Shown here: positions 7,433 through 16,743 of the stretch, in pieces
How the letters are laid out: each line of letters opens with the position of its first letter
Position numbering within the stretch: position 1 is the stretch's first letter
Made by a program: the position numbers and the translations under genes
The notes under the pieces: generated by a model
Seen by the model: only the letters and a program-made list of their open reading frames with translations
Told to the model about the DNA's origin: nothing
The model's database searches: none
NCBI RefSeq assembly: GCF_029428675.1
Contig: NZ_JAJNEL010000001.1
Span: 5,580,001 to 5,644,000, forward strand
Direction of reading: 5' to 3'
From: Streptomyces sp. JH14
GTDB taxonomy: Bacteria > Actinomycetota > Actinomycetes > Streptomycetales > Streptomycetaceae
DNA: 64,000 nt

Positions 7433-9552
7433 CCACGAAACTGAAGCAAGAGGACTCGATGTCCACTGTCACCAAGGACCTGGCGCCGCACCAGGACGCG
7501 CCCGGCCACCGGCCCGAAGGACGCGTCGGCGCGGGGCTGTTCGACCCCAAGCAGCTGCTCAAGTCCTTCCCCGACGCGGTACGCAAGCTCGACCCGCGGG
7601 TGATGGTCAAGTCGCCCGTCATGTTCGTGGTCCTGGCCGGGTCGGTGCTCACCACCGTCCTCGCCGCCCTGGACCCGACCGACTGGTTCGGCTGGGCGAT
7701 CGCCGCATGGCTCTGGCTCACCACGATCTTCGCCAACCTGGCGGAGGCCGTCGCCGAGGGCCGCGGCAAGGCCCAGGCCGACACGCTGCGCAAGGCCAAG
7801 ACCGACACGGTCGCGCGCCGGCTCGTCGGGACGAACGAGGAGCACGTCCCCGGCACCGACCTGCGCATAGGCGACCTGGTGGTCTGCGAGGCCGGTGACA
7901 TCGTCCCCGGCGACGGAGACGTCGTCGAGGGTGTCGCCAGCGTCGACGAGTCCGCCATCACGGGCGAGTCGGCACCGGTCATCCGCGAGTCGGGCGGCGA
8001 CCGCTCGGCCGTCACCGGTGGTACGAAGGTGCTCTCCGACCGCATCGTCATCAAGATCACCACCAAGCCCGGTGAGACCTTCATCGACCGGATGATCGCC
8101 CTGGTCGAGGGCGCCGCCAGGCAGAAGACGCCCAACGAGATCGCGCTCAACATCCTGCTCGCGTCCCTCACCATCGTCTTCCTGCTCGCCGTCGTCACCC
8201 TGCAGCCGTTCGCGATCTACGCCGGACAGCGGCAGTCGATGATCGTGCTGACCGCCCTGCTGGTCTGTCTCATCCCGACCACCATCGGCGCGCTGCTCTC
8301 GGCGATCGGTATCGCCGGCATGGACCGGCTGGTCCAGCGCAATGTGCTCGCCATGTCGGGACGCGCCGTCGAGGCCGCCGGTGACGTGTCGACGCTGCTG
8401 CTCGACAAGACCGGCACGATCACCCTCGGCAACCGGCAGGCCGCCGAGTTCGTCCCGGTCAAGGGCGTGACGGAGGCCGAACTGGCCGACGCCGCCCAGC
8501 TCTCCTCGCTCGCCGACGAGACGCCCGAGGGCCGCTCGGTCGTCGTCCTGGCCAAGGAGAAGTACGGGCTGCGCGAGCGTCACCAGGGGCAGCTCGTGGG
8601 AGCCGAGTGGGTGGGCTTCACCGCGCAGACCCGGATGTCCGGTGTGGACGTCGAGGGGCGCAGGATCCGCAAGGGCGCGACCGGTTCGGTCATCGCCTGG
8701 GTCGAGGAGCGGGGCGGCCATGTGTCGCCGGACGCCCGTACCCTCACCGACACGATCTCCCAGGCCGGCGGTACGCCGCTGCTGGTCGCCGTCGACGACG
8801 AGCAGGGCGCCCGGATCCTCGGCGTCATCCACCTCAAGGACGTCGTCAAGGAGGGCATGCGGGAGCGGTTCGACGAACTGCGCCGCATGGGCATCAAGAC
8901 CGTCATGATCACGGGTGACAACCCGCTCACCGCGAAGGCCATCGCCGAGGAGGCCGGCGTCGACGACTTCCTCGCCGAGGCCACGCCCGAGGACAAGATG
9001 GCCCTCATCAAGCGTGAGCAGGCGGGCGGCAAGCTCGTCGCGATGACCGGCGACGGTACGAACGACGCACCTGCGCTCGCGCAGGCCGATGTCGGCGTGG
9101 CAATGAACACCGGAACCTCGGCCGCCAAGGAGGCCGGGAACATGGTGGACCTGGACTCCAACCCGACGAAGCTCATCGAGATCGTGGAGATCGGCAAGCA
9201 GTTGCTGATCACCCGTGGTGCGTTGACCACCTTCTCGATCGCCAACGACGTCGCGAAGTACTTCGCGATCATCCCGGCGATGTTCGCGGTGGTCTACCCG
9301 GGCCTGGACAAGCTGAACATCATGCACCTGTCCTCGCCGGAGTCCGCCATCCTCTCCGCGGTGGTCTTCAACGCGCTGATCATCATCGCGCTGGTGCCGC
9401 TGGCCCTGAAGGGCGTGCGCTACCGGCCGAGCAGCGCCGACTCGATGCTCCGGCGCAACCTCGGGATCTACGGACTCGGCGGCCTGATCGCCCCGTTCAT
9501 CGGCATCAAGATCATCGACCTGATCCTCTCCCTCATTCCCGGAATCGGCTGA
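7429..9552 (+). CDS. kdpB: KdpB, P-type ATPase subunit of the potassium pump
   Basis: Catalytic P-type ATPase subunit (707 residues) that energises K+ uptake through KdpA. Visible signatures are the actuator-domain TGESAPV loop, the phosphorylation motif LLDKTGTIT with D326, the KGAXXG-like nucleotide site RKGATGSV, and the hinge motif MTGDGTNDAPALAQADVG. The N-terminus of about 45 residues is variable. ATG 7429 overlaps the kdpA stop (ATGA), so it is favoured over in-frame upstream codons that lie inside kdpA. No key residue is missing. Confidence 0.98.
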   Translation: MTTKLKQEDSMSTVTKDLAPHQDAPGHRPEGRVGAGLFDPKQLLKSFPDAVRKLDPRVMVKSPVMFVVLAGSVLTTVLAALDPTDWFGWAIAAWLWLTTIFANLAEAVAEGRGKAQADTLRKAKTDTVARRLVGTNEEHVPGTDLRIGDLVVCEAGDIVPGDGDVVEGVASVDESAITGESAPVIRESGGDRSAVTGGTKVLSDRIVIKITTKPGETFIDRMIALVEGAARQKTPNEIALNILLASLTIVFLLAVVTLQPFAIYAGQRQSMIVLTALLVCLIPTTIGALLSAIGIAGMDRLVQRNVLAMSGRAVEAAGDVSTLLLDKTGTITLGNRQAAEFVPVKGVTEAELADAAQLSSLADETPEGRSVVVLAKEKYGLRERHQGQLVGAEWVGFTAQTRMSGVDVEGRRIRKGATGSVIAWVEERGGHVSPDARTLTDTISQAGGTPLLVAVDDEQGARILGVIHLKDVVKEGMRERFDELRRMGIKTVMITGDNPLTAKAIAEEAGVDDFLAEATPEDKMALIKREQAGGKLVAMTGDGTNDAPALAQADVGVAMNTGTSAAKEAGNMVDLDSNPTKLIEIVEIGKQLLITRGALTTFSIANDVAKYFAIIPAMFAVVYPGLDKLNIMHLSSPESAILSAVVFNALIIIALVPLALKGVRYRPSSADSMLRRNLGIYGLGGLIAPFIGIKIIDLILSLIPGIG

Positions 9553-9559
9553 TCGCGCC

Positions 9560-10237
9560 ATGACTTCCATGAACAACTCCGCAGGAAACACCGTTCGGCT
9601 GCTCTGGGCCGGGCTGCGCGCCCTGCTCGTCCTCACGATCGTCTGCGGCGTGATCTACCCGCTCGCCGTCACCGGTGTCGCCCAGGGGATCTTCCCGGAC
9701 AAGGCCAACGGTTCCGAGATCACGGCAGCCGGCAAGGTCGTCGGCTCCGAGAGGATCGGCCAGCGCTACGACCTGCCGCTGAAGAAGGGCGAGGAGACCG
9801 CGGCCCCGGACCTCAAGTGGTTCCAGCCGCGCCCGTCCAACGGCCTCGGCACCAACAGCGTCAACCCCCAGTACAAGCTGATCCTGTCCGGCGCGACCAA
9901 CCGGTCCGGCGACAACAAGGATCTGATCGACTGGGTGACCGCCGCCAAGGCCGCCGTCGTCAAGGACAACTCCGTGTCCGGTCACCCGGTCAAGCCCTCG
10001 GACGTGCCGGCGGACGCCGTCACCTCTTCCGGCTCCGGTCTCGACCCGGACATCTCCCCCGAGTACGCACAGCTCCAGGTGCGCCGCGTCGCCGAGCGGA
10101 ACCACCTCGACGTCGCCCGGGTGGAGAAGCTCGTCGCCCAGCACACCGACGGCCGGATCCTCGGCTTCGTCGGGGAACCGCGGGTCAACGTCCTGCAGCT
10201 CAACATCGCACTCAAGGAGCTGGTGAACGGAGGCTGA
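9560..10237 (+). CDS. kdpC: KdpC, accessory subunit of the potassium ATPase
   Basis: Protein of 225 residues with one N-terminal transmembrane helix (about 12-35, LLWAGLRALLVLTIVCGVIY) and a soluble extracytoplasmic domain. KdpC joins KdpA to KdpB and raises nucleotide affinity. Family features include WFQPRPS and the C-terminal VARVEKLVAQHTDGR..GEPRVNVLQLN block. It starts 7 nt after kdpB. A strong terminator follows at 10257-10298, so the structural kdp operon ends here. Confidence 0.97.
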   Translation: MTSMNNSAGNTVRLLWAGLRALLVLTIVCGVIYPLAVTGVAQGIFPDKANGSEITAAGKVVGSERIGQRYDLPLKKGEETAAPDLKWFQPRPSNGLGTNSVNPQYKLILSGATNRSGDNKDLIDWVTAAKAAVVKDNSVSGHPVKPSDVPADAVTSSGSGLDPDISPEYAQLQVRRVAERNHLDVARVEKLVAQHTDGRILGFVGEPRVNVLQLNIALKELVNGG

Positions 10238-10256
10238 TCCTCCGCCGGCCGATGCG

Positions 10257-10298
10257 CCGGGCCGCCGTGGTCACGCTGTACGGACCACGGCGGCCCGG
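10257..10298 (+). terminator. Terminator after kdpC
   Basis: Perfect 16-bp inverted repeat CCGGGCCGCCGTGGTC (10257-10272) and its complement at 10283-10298 with a 10-nt loop. It separates kdpFABC from the ABC ATPase gene and kdpDE. Confidence 0.85.
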
Positions 10299-10394
10299 AG
10301 CCGTGGTGTGCCGGGAGCCCGGGCCATTGCCCGTCCATGTGCCTCATGCACATACTGGCGGCCGGCAGGGGGACCGAACACGCACGGGGGCGAC

Positions 10395-11141
10395 ATGACC
10401 GACCGAAGCGGCGCGGCGAACACCGGACAGGGCGGCACGGCCGTCGCCGAGGACCCGGCTCGCGGGCCGATGGTCCGCGTCGAGGACCTGCACCGCTCGT
10501 ACGGAACCGGCGCGGGCGCCGTCCACGCGCTGCGCGGAGTCTTCTTCGAGGTGCAGCGCGGCGAGCTCGTCGCACTCAAGGGGCGCTCGGGCTCCGGCAA
10601 GACGACGCTGCTGAACCTGGTCGGCGGCCTCGACAGCCCCGACGGCGGCCGGATCACGGTCGGCGGCACGGACCTCTCCGAGCTCGGCGAGAACGGGCTG
10701 CTGGAGCTGCGCAGAGACCGGATCGGTTTCATCTTCCAGTCGTTCGGGCTGATCCCGATCCTGACCGCCGCCGAGAACGTCGGCGTACCGATGCGGCTGC
10801 GCAAGGCGCACCCGCGCGAGCGCGAGGACCGGGTGGCGCTGCTGCTCTCCCTGGTCGGACTGGGCGACCATGCCGCGCAGCGGCCCGGGGAGCTCTCGGG
10901 CGGCCAGCAGCAGCGTGTGGCCATCGCCCGCGCGCTCGCCAACCGGCCCGCGCTGCTGATCGCGGACGAGCCCACGGGGCAGCTCGACGCGGAGACCGGG
11001 CTCGCGGTGATGGAGCTGCTGCGGGCGGTGGTGCGGAGCGAGGGGGTCACGGCGTTGGTGGCGACGCACGATGCGCAGCTGCTGGGGCTGGCGGACCGGG
11101 TGCTGGAGCTGAGCGACGGGCACATCGTCGAGTACGCGTAA
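10395..11141 (+). CDS. Orphan ABC transporter ATP-binding protein (MacB/LolD-like)
   Basis: ABC ATPase of 248 residues with Walker A GRSGSGKTTL, Q-loop FIFQSFGLIP, signature LSGGQQQRVAIARAL, Walker B LLIADEP and a downstream H-loop ATHD. The sequence is closest in style to the MacB/LolD/FtsE branch, which works with FtsX-type permeases. No permease gene is adjacent: it sits alone between the kdpC terminator and kdpD. ATG 10395 is preferred although an in-frame GTG at 10308 exists. The substrate is unknown, and a functional link to potassium is only suggested by position. Confidence 0.88.
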   Translation: MTDRSGAANTGQGGTAVAEDPARGPMVRVEDLHRSYGTGAGAVHALRGVFFEVQRGELVALKGRSGSGKTTLLNLVGGLDSPDGGRITVGGTDLSELGENGLLELRRDRIGFIFQSFGLIPILTAAENVGVPMRLRKAHPREREDRVALLLSLVGLGDHAAQRPGELSGGQQQRVAIARALANRPALLIADEPTGQLDAETGLAVMELLRAVVRSEGVTALVATHDAQLLGLADRVLELSDGHIVEYA

Positions 11142-11402
11142 GGGGGTGGGGGAAGGGTGCCCGGGTGCCGTCCCCGACCGCCGGGCCGGCCCGGGTCGCG
11201 CCGGGCCGCTGAGCCGGACATTCTGCCGGGCCGGGCGGGACGCGCGCGCAGGCGCGCCGGATTGACCCCACTCGACGCGTCAGAATCCTGTCAATTCAGC
11301 CCTCACCCTCACCTTGTGCCCTATTTGTCGCAATTTCTCGGAGTAACTTCGAGATCGGCTGCCGCAACGGCCGCAGTCGGCTATCTGAAAGACAATGGGG
11401 CC

Positions 11403-13946
11403 ATGGGACGCGGCAAGCTTCGGATCTACCTGGGTGCGGCACCGGGCGTCGGCAAGACGTACGCGATGCTCTCCGAGGCCCACCGCAGAGTGGAGCGGGG
11501 CACCGACTGCGTCGTCGCCTTCGTGGAGCACCACGACCGGCCGCGCACCGAGGTCATGCTGCATGGCCTCGAACAGATCCGGCGCCGCGAGATCGAGTAC
11601 CGCTCGGCCGTCTTCACCGAGATGGACGTCGACGCGGTCCTGGACCGCGCCCCGGCCGTCGCCCTGGTGGACGAACTGGCCCACACCAATGTGCCGGGCT
11701 CCCGCAACGCCAAGCGCTGGCAGGACGTCGAGGAACTCCTCCAGGCCGGCATCGACGTCGTCTCGACCGTCAACATCCAGCACCTGGAGTCGCTCGGAGA
11801 CGTCGTCGAGTCGATAACCGGCGTACGGCAGCGTGAGACCGTCCCCGACGAGGTGGTCCGCCGCGCCGACCAGATCGAGCTGGTCGACATGTCGCCCCAG
11901 GCGCTGCGCCGCCGGATGGCCCACGGCAACATCTACAAGCCGGACCGGATCGACGCGTCCCTGTCCAACTACTTCCGCCCGGGCAACCTCACCGCCCTGC
12001 GCGAGCTCGCCCTCCTCTGGGTCGCCGACCGGGTCGACGAGTACCTCCAGCAGTACCGCGGCGAGCACAACATCAGCTCCACCTGGCAGGCCCGCGAGCG
12101 CATCGTCGTCGGACTCACCGGCGGTCCCGAGGGCCGTACACTCATCCGCCGCGCGTCCCGGATGGCCGCCAAGGGCTCCGGCGGCGAGATCCTCGCCGTC
12201 TACATCGCCCGCAGCGACGGACTGACCTTCGCGTCGCCCAAGGAACTCACCAGCCAGCGCACCCTCGTCGAGGACCTCGGCGGTACGTTCCACCACGTCA
12301 TCGGAGACGACATACCCGCGGCGCTCCTCGCGTTCGCGCGTGGGGTCAACGCCACCCAGATCGTGCTCGGCTCCAGCCGCCGCAAGGCCTGGCAGTACGT
12401 CTTCGGGCCCGGCGTCGGCGCCACCGTCGCGCGCGAGTCCGGCCCCGACCTCGACGTCCACATCGTCACCCACGACGAGGTCGCCAAGGGCCGGGGACTG
12501 CCGATCTCCCGCGGCGCCCGGCTGGGCCGGGCCCGGATCATCTGGGGCTGGGTGACCGGGGTCGGCGGTCCGGTCCTGCTCACGCTTCTGCTGACCCGCA
12601 TGGCGGACGGTCCGGGGCTCGCCAACGACGTCCTGCTCTTCCTCTTCATGACGGTCGCCGCCGCCCTGCTCGGCGGTCTGCTGCCCGCCCTCGCGTCCGC
12701 GGCCGTCGGCTCGCTGCTGCTGAACTACTGGTTCACCCCGCCGACCCACACGCTGACGGTGCAGGACCCCCGGAACTTCGTCGCGATCGTGATCTTCTTC
12801 GCGGTGGCGGTGGCGGTGGCCTCCGTCGTCGACCTGGCGGCCCGGCGTACCCATCAGGCGGCCCGGCTGCGCGCCGAGTCCGAGATCCTCTCCTTCCTGG
12901 CCGGCAGCGTGCTGCGCGGCGAGACCACCCTGGACGCCCTGCTGGACCGGGTCCGCGAGACCTTCGCCATGGAGTCCGTGGCGCTCCTGGAGAGGCGGAG
13001 CGACGTCGACCCGTGGACCTGTGCGGGCAGCGTCGGCCCGGCGCCGGTCTCCCGCCCCGAGGACGCCGATGTGGACATGCCCGTCGGCGACCACATGGCG
13101 CTCGCGCTCTCCGGCCGGGTGCTGCCCGCCGAGGACCGCCGGGTGCTCGGCGCGTTCGCCGCGCAGGCCGCCGTCGTGCTCGACCGGCAGCGCCTGATCG
13201 GGGCGGCGGAGGAAGCCCGGCGGCTCGCCGAGGGCAACCGGATACGGACCGCCCTCCTCGCCGCCGTCAGCCACGATCTGCGGACCCCGCTGGCCGCCAT
13301 CAAGGCCGCCGTCAGCTCGTTGCGCTCCGACGACGTGTCCTGGTCCGAAGCGGACGAGGCGGAGCTCCTGGAAGCCATCGAGAACGGCGCCGACCGCCTC
13401 GACCACCTGGTCGGCAACCTCCTCGACATGTCCCGGCTGCAGACCGGCACCGTCACGCCGCTGATCCGCGAGATCGACCTCGACGAGGTGGTCCCGATGG
13501 CCCTCGGAGGCGTACCGGAGGAAAGCGTCGAGCTGGACATCCCGGAGACGCTGCCCATGGTCGCCGTCGACCCGGGGCTGCTGGAGCGGGCCGTCGCCAA
13601 CATCGTCGAGAACGCCGTCAAGTACAGCCCCGACGGCAAACGCGTCACCGTGGCCGCCAGCGCGCTCAGCGACCGGGTCGAGCTACGGGTGGCCGACCGC
13701 GGCCCCGGCGTCCCCGACGAGGGCAAGGAACGGATCTTCGAGCCCTTCCAGCGCTACGGCGACGCCCCGCGCGGCGCCGGCGTCGGTCTGGGGCTCGCCG
13801 TCGCCCGCGGTTTCGTGGAATCCATGGGCGGCACCCTCGATGCCGAGGACACCCCCGGCGGGGGCATGACCATGGTCCTGACGCTCAAGGCGGTGTCGGG
13901 ATACGTTCCGGTCGGACCCGATCTGCCCGTGCAGGTCGTCTCGTGA
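11403..13946 (+). CDS. kdpD: KdpD, potassium/turgor sensor histidine kinase
   Basis: Sensor kinase of 847 residues that controls kdpFABC with KdpE. Domains in order: the N-terminal KdpD nucleotide-binding domain with Walker A GAAPGVGKT (residues 11-19) and VDELAHTN, a universal-stress-protein-like domain (about 225-370), a DUF4118 block of four membrane helices (about 385-500), a GAF-like linker, a HisKA domain with H624 in SHDLRTPLAA, and a HATPase with GVGLGLAVARG. ATG 11403 begins exactly at the family start (MGRGKLRIYLGAAPG). The stop is 52 nt before kdpE. Confidence 0.96.
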   Translation: MGRGKLRIYLGAAPGVGKTYAMLSEAHRRVERGTDCVVAFVEHHDRPRTEVMLHGLEQIRRREIEYRSAVFTEMDVDAVLDRAPAVALVDELAHTNVPGSRNAKRWQDVEELLQAGIDVVSTVNIQHLESLGDVVESITGVRQRETVPDEVVRRADQIELVDMSPQALRRRMAHGNIYKPDRIDASLSNYFRPGNLTALRELALLWVADRVDEYLQQYRGEHNISSTWQARERIVVGLTGGPEGRTLIRRASRMAAKGSGGEILAVYIARSDGLTFASPKELTSQRTLVEDLGGTFHHVIGDDIPAALLAFARGVNATQIVLGSSRRKAWQYVFGPGVGATVARESGPDLDVHIVTHDEVAKGRGLPISRGARLGRARIIWGWVTGVGGPVLLTLLLTRMADGPGLANDVLLFLFMTVAAALLGGLLPALASAAVGSLLLNYWFTPPTHTLTVQDPRNFVAIVIFFAVAVAVASVVDLAARRTHQAARLRAESEILSFLAGSVLRGETTLDALLDRVRETFAMESVALLERRSDVDPWTCAGSVGPAPVSRPEDADVDMPVGDHMALALSGRVLPAEDRRVLGAFAAQAAVVLDRQRLIGAAEEARRLAEGNRIRTALLAAVSHDLRTPLAAIKAAVSSLRSDDVSWSEADEAELLEAIENGADRLDHLVGNLLDMSRLQTGTVTPLIREIDLDEVVPMALGGVPEESVELDIPETLPMVAVDPGLLERAVANIVENAVKYSPDGKRVTVAASALSDRVELRVADRGPGVPDEGKERIFEPFQRYGDAPRGAGVGLGLAVARGFVESMGGTLDAEDTPGGGMTMVLTLKAVSGYVPVGPDLPVQVVS

Positions 13947-13998
13947 GCACCGCCATTCCTCAGCAGATCGTTTCCGTACAGCAGAGAGGCAGGTCCCG

Positions 13999-14691
13999 AT
14001 GACCCGGGTGCTTGTGGTCGACGACGAGCCGCAGATCGTACGCGCCCTCGTGATCAACCTGAAGGCGCGCAAGTACGAGGTGGACGCGGCGCCCGACGGC
14101 GCTACCGCCCTCCAGCTCGCTGCCGCACGTCATCCCGATGTCGTCGTCCTCGACCTCGGACTTCCGGACATGGACGGCGTGGAGGTGATCAGGGGGCTGC
14201 GCGGCTGGACCCGGGTGCCGATCCTGGTGCTCTCCGCCCGTCACACGTCCGACGAGAAGGTCGAGGCGCTGGACGCCGGCGCCGACGACTACGTCACCAA
14301 GCCGTTCGGCATGGACGAGCTGCTGGCCCGGCTGCGTGCCTCGGTCCGGCGGGCGGAACCGGTCGGCCAGGACGGCGCCGACGACGTCGTGGTCGTCGAG
14401 ACCGACGGGTTCACCGTCGACCTGGCGGCGAAGAAGGTCCACCGGGACGGACGCGACGTGCGGCTCACCCCGACCGAGTGGCATCTGCTGGAGGTGCTGG
14501 TCCGCAACAGTGGCCGGCTGGTCAGCCAGAAGCAGCTGCTGCAGGAGGTGTGGGGACCTTCCTACGGCACCGAGACCAACTATCTGCGGGTCTACATGGC
14601 CCAGCTCCGGCGCAAGCTGGAGGCGGACCCCTCGCACCCGCGGCACTTCGTCACCGAGCCGGGCATGGGCTACCGCTTCGAACGGGACTGA
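13999..14691 (+). CDS. kdpE: KdpE, OmpR-family response regulator
   Basis: Response regulator of 230 residues with an N-terminal receiver domain (acidic pair D8/D9, phospho-acceptor D52 in VLDLGLPDMDG, conserved K101 in TKPF) and a C-terminal OmpR/PhoB winged helix ending in YRFERD. It should be phosphorylated by KdpD and activate kdpFABC; the 11-bp-spaced repeats at 5447 are the obvious candidate target. The ATG has a GAGAGGCAGG ribosome site. It is co-transcribed with kdpD. Confidence 0.96.
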   Translation: MTRVLVVDDEPQIVRALVINLKARKYEVDAAPDGATALQLAAARHPDVVVLDLGLPDMDGVEVIRGLRGWTRVPILVLSARHTSDEKVEALDAGADDYVTKPFGMDELLARLRASVRRAEPVGQDGADDVVVVETDGFTVDLAAKKVHRDGRDVRLTPTEWHLLEVLVRNSGRLVSQKQLLQEVWGPSYGTETNYLRVYMAQLRRKLEADPSHPRHFVTEPGMGYRFERD

Positions 14692-14820
14692 GCGCCGCGT
14701 GCGACGGGAGGCCGGAAGCAGGAGACAACGGGGGAGTCAACCCCTCGAGGCTCCTGCGCACCCGTCCGAGTGAGACAACGGACACCTGCCCAGGCCATCC
14801 GGGCCCGGTACCCTTCGGGT

Positions 14821-15228
14821 ATGAGTGCTGTTCCTCGTTCCGAGAAGGCGTTGAGGCCGTCCGGCCGCTTCCGCCGGATGCTCGACCGGCTGTCCAGCTC
14901 CCAGCAGGACCTGGAATCGGAGGAGCTGCAGGAGGACTCGCAGGCTTCGGGCTGCACACGGATCTCCGACTGCAACGACCGCCAGATCGTGAAGGTGACT
15001 GGTACCTTGCGGACCGTCACCCTGCGGCCGCGCGCCGGAGTGCCCGCCCTGGAGGCGGAGCTCTTCGACGGCACCGCCCCACTGGACGTGGTCTGGCTGG
15101 GCCGGCGCTCCATCGTGGGCATAGAACCGGGCCGCAAGCTCATCGCCTCCGGCCGGATCGCCATGAGTCACGGGCGCCGGGTGCTGTTCAACCCCAAATA
15201 CGAACTCCGACCGCTCGGCAAGGAGTAG
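14821..15228 (+). CDS. OB-fold nucleic-acid-binding domain protein
   Basis: Small protein of 135 residues conserved in Streptomyces and annotated by its OB-fold. A basic N-terminal helix (about 1-25) precedes an OB-like beta-barrel (about 50-130) containing VKVTGTLRTVTLRP, ELFDGTAPLDVVWLGRR and GRKLIASGRIAMSHGRRVLFNP. Nucleic-acid binding is plausible but not shown. ATG 14821 gives the family start MSAVPRSEK. It is followed 3 nt later by the DUF3159 gene, so the two form an operon. Confidence 0.85.
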   Translation: MSAVPRSEKALRPSGRFRRMLDRLSSSQQDLESEELQEDSQASGCTRISDCNDRQIVKVTGTLRTVTLRPRAGVPALEAELFDGTAPLDVVWLGRRSIVGIEPGRKLIASGRIAMSHGRRVLFNPKYELRPLGKE

Positions 15229-15231
15229 CCG

Positions 15232-15990
15232 GTGACGTCTCTCGACAAGCCGACGTCCGACACGGACCGCACCAACCGCACCGACCAGCAGGAGGCCGAC
15301 GCGAAGGCGGTCACGGAAGCCGCTCTCTTCGAGGCGTTCGGCGGCGTCCGCGGGATGGTGGAGACAGTCCTTCCCGGGCTGCTCTTCGTCACGATCTTCA
15401 CCATCAACAAGGACCTGCACATCTCGGCCATCGCGGCCGTCGCCGTGTCGGTGGTCCTCGTCGTCGTACGACTGATCCGCAGGGACACCGTCAAGCACGC
15501 CTTCAGCGGGGTCTTCGGTGTCGCCTTCGGTGTGGTCTTCGCGATGATGACGGGCAACGCCAAGGACTTCTACCTGCCCGGGATGCTCTACACCCTGGGT
15601 CTGGCCCTCGCGTACATCGTCACGACGATCGCCGGGGTGCCGCTGATCGGCCTGATACTGGGACCGGTCTTCAAGGAGAACCTCTCCTGGCGCACCCGTA
15701 ACCCCGGCCGCAAGAAGGCGTACGCCAAGGCCAGCTGGGCGTGGGGTCTGATCCTCCTCGCCAAGTGCGCGATCCTCTTCCCGCTCTACTGGTGGGCCGA
15801 CACCACGCAGCTCGGCTGGATCCTGGTCGCTCTGAAGATCCCGCCGTTCCTGCTCGCGGTGTACCTGACCTGGGTCTTCCTCGCCAAGGCTCCGCCGCCG
15901 ATCGACGTCTTCGCCGAGATGGAGGCGCAGGAGGAAGCCGAGAAGGCCCGTAAGGCAGAGGCCGCAGCGGCCCGCAACACCGAGTTCTGA
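15232..15990 (+). CDS. DUF3159 family membrane protein
   Basis: Polytopic membrane protein of 252 residues matching DUF3159. A soluble N-terminus (about 1-40) is followed by about six hydrophobic segments (about 48-215) and a short charged coiled-coil-like C-terminus rich in Glu, Ala and Lys. Its conserved neighbours, an OB-fold protein upstream and TrkA subunits downstream, are typical of Streptomyces, which has led others to suspect a transport role, but none is proven. GTG 15232 lies 3 nt after the OB gene. A perfect 20-bp bidirectional terminator follows. Confidence 0.88.
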   Translation: MTSLDKPTSDTDRTNRTDQQEADAKAVTEAALFEAFGGVRGMVETVLPGLLFVTIFTINKDLHISAIAAVAVSVVLVVVRLIRRDTVKHAFSGVFGVAFGVVFAMMTGNAKDFYLPGMLYTLGLALAYIVTTIAGVPLIGLILGPVFKENLSWRTRNPGRKKAYAKASWAWGLILLAKCAILFPLYWWADTTQLGWILVALKIPPFLLAVYLTWVFLAKAPPPIDVFAEMEAQEEAEKARKAEAAAARNTEF

Positions 15991-16006
15991 CCGGCAGCGA
16001 ACGAAC

Positions 16007-16049
16007 GAAGGGGGCCGGGAACCGTCCGTGACGGTTCCCGGCCCCCTTC
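16007..16049. terminator. Bidirectional terminator between DUF3159 and the trk genes
   Basis: Perfect 20-bp inverted repeat (left arm 16007-16026 beginning GAAGGGGGCC, right arm 16030-16049) with a 3-nt loop CGT. It lies between convergent genes and can serve both strands. Confidence 0.92.
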
Positions 16050-16065
16050 GCCGTACGCGCGCCGA

Positions 16066-16743
16066 TCAGTCGCCCGCGGGCTCCCGGCGCACCGACAGCA
16101 GATCCTCCAGCTGCTCCTCGCGCGCCTGGGCGGCCACGAACAGCAGCTCGTCACCGGCCTCCAGCGTTTCCTCCGAACTCGGTGTCAGCACCCGCGTACC
16201 GCGGATGATGGTCACCAGCGAGGTGTCCTCGGGCCAGGCGACATCGCCGACCTGGGTACCGGCCAGCGCCGACTCCGGGGGGAGCGTCAGCTCGACCAGG
16301 TTGGCGTCGCCGTGGCTGAAGCGCAGCAACCGGACCAGATCGCCGACGCTCACCGCCTCCTCGACCAGCGCAGACATCAGACGCGGCGTGGAGACCGCGA
16401 CATCGACGCCCCAGGACTCGTTGAACAGCCACTCGTTCTTCGGGTTGTTGACCCGGGCGACGACCCGCGGCACGCCGTACTCGGTCTTGGCGAGCAGCGA
16501 GACGACCAGGTTCACCTTGTCGTCGCCGGTCGCCGCGATCACGACGTTGCACCGCTGGAGCGCCGCCTCGTCGAGCGAGGTGATCTCACAGGCATCCGCG
16601 AGCAGCCACTCGGCCATCGGCACCCGCTCCACCGAAATGGCGGTCGGCGCCTTGTCCACGAGCAGCACCTCGTGGCCGTTCTCCAGCAGCTCGGCCGCGA
16701 TGGAACGGCCCACCGCACCGGCCCCGGCAATCGCGACACGCAT
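16066..16743 (-). CDS. TrkA-family potassium uptake regulatory subunit (second gene)
   Basis: Cytosolic RCK protein of 225 residues. The N-terminal Rossmann domain starts MRVAIAGAGAVGRSIAAEL (GxGxxG) with an acidic residue at the end of strand 2, and the C-terminal TrkA_C domain (about 135-218) contains LPPESALAGTQVGDV. Such proteins gate Trk/Ktr-type potassium channels in response to nucleotides and, in many bacteria, c-di-AMP. It overlaps the upstream TrkA gene by one base (ATGA). The pair corresponds to the mycobacterial CeoB/CeoC arrangement. No TrkH/KtrB channel gene is adjacent. Confidence 0.93.
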   Translation of the reverse strand: MRVAIAGAGAVGRSIAAELLENGHEVLLVDKAPTAISVERVPMAEWLLADACEITSLDEAALQRCNVVIAATGDDKVNLVVSLLAKTEYGVPRVVARVNNPKNEWLFNESWGVDVAVSTPRLMSALVEEAVSVGDLVRLLRFSHGDANLVELTLPPESALAGTQVGDVAWPEDTSLVTIIRGTRVLTPSSEETLEAGDELLFVAAQAREEQLEDLLSVRREPAGD

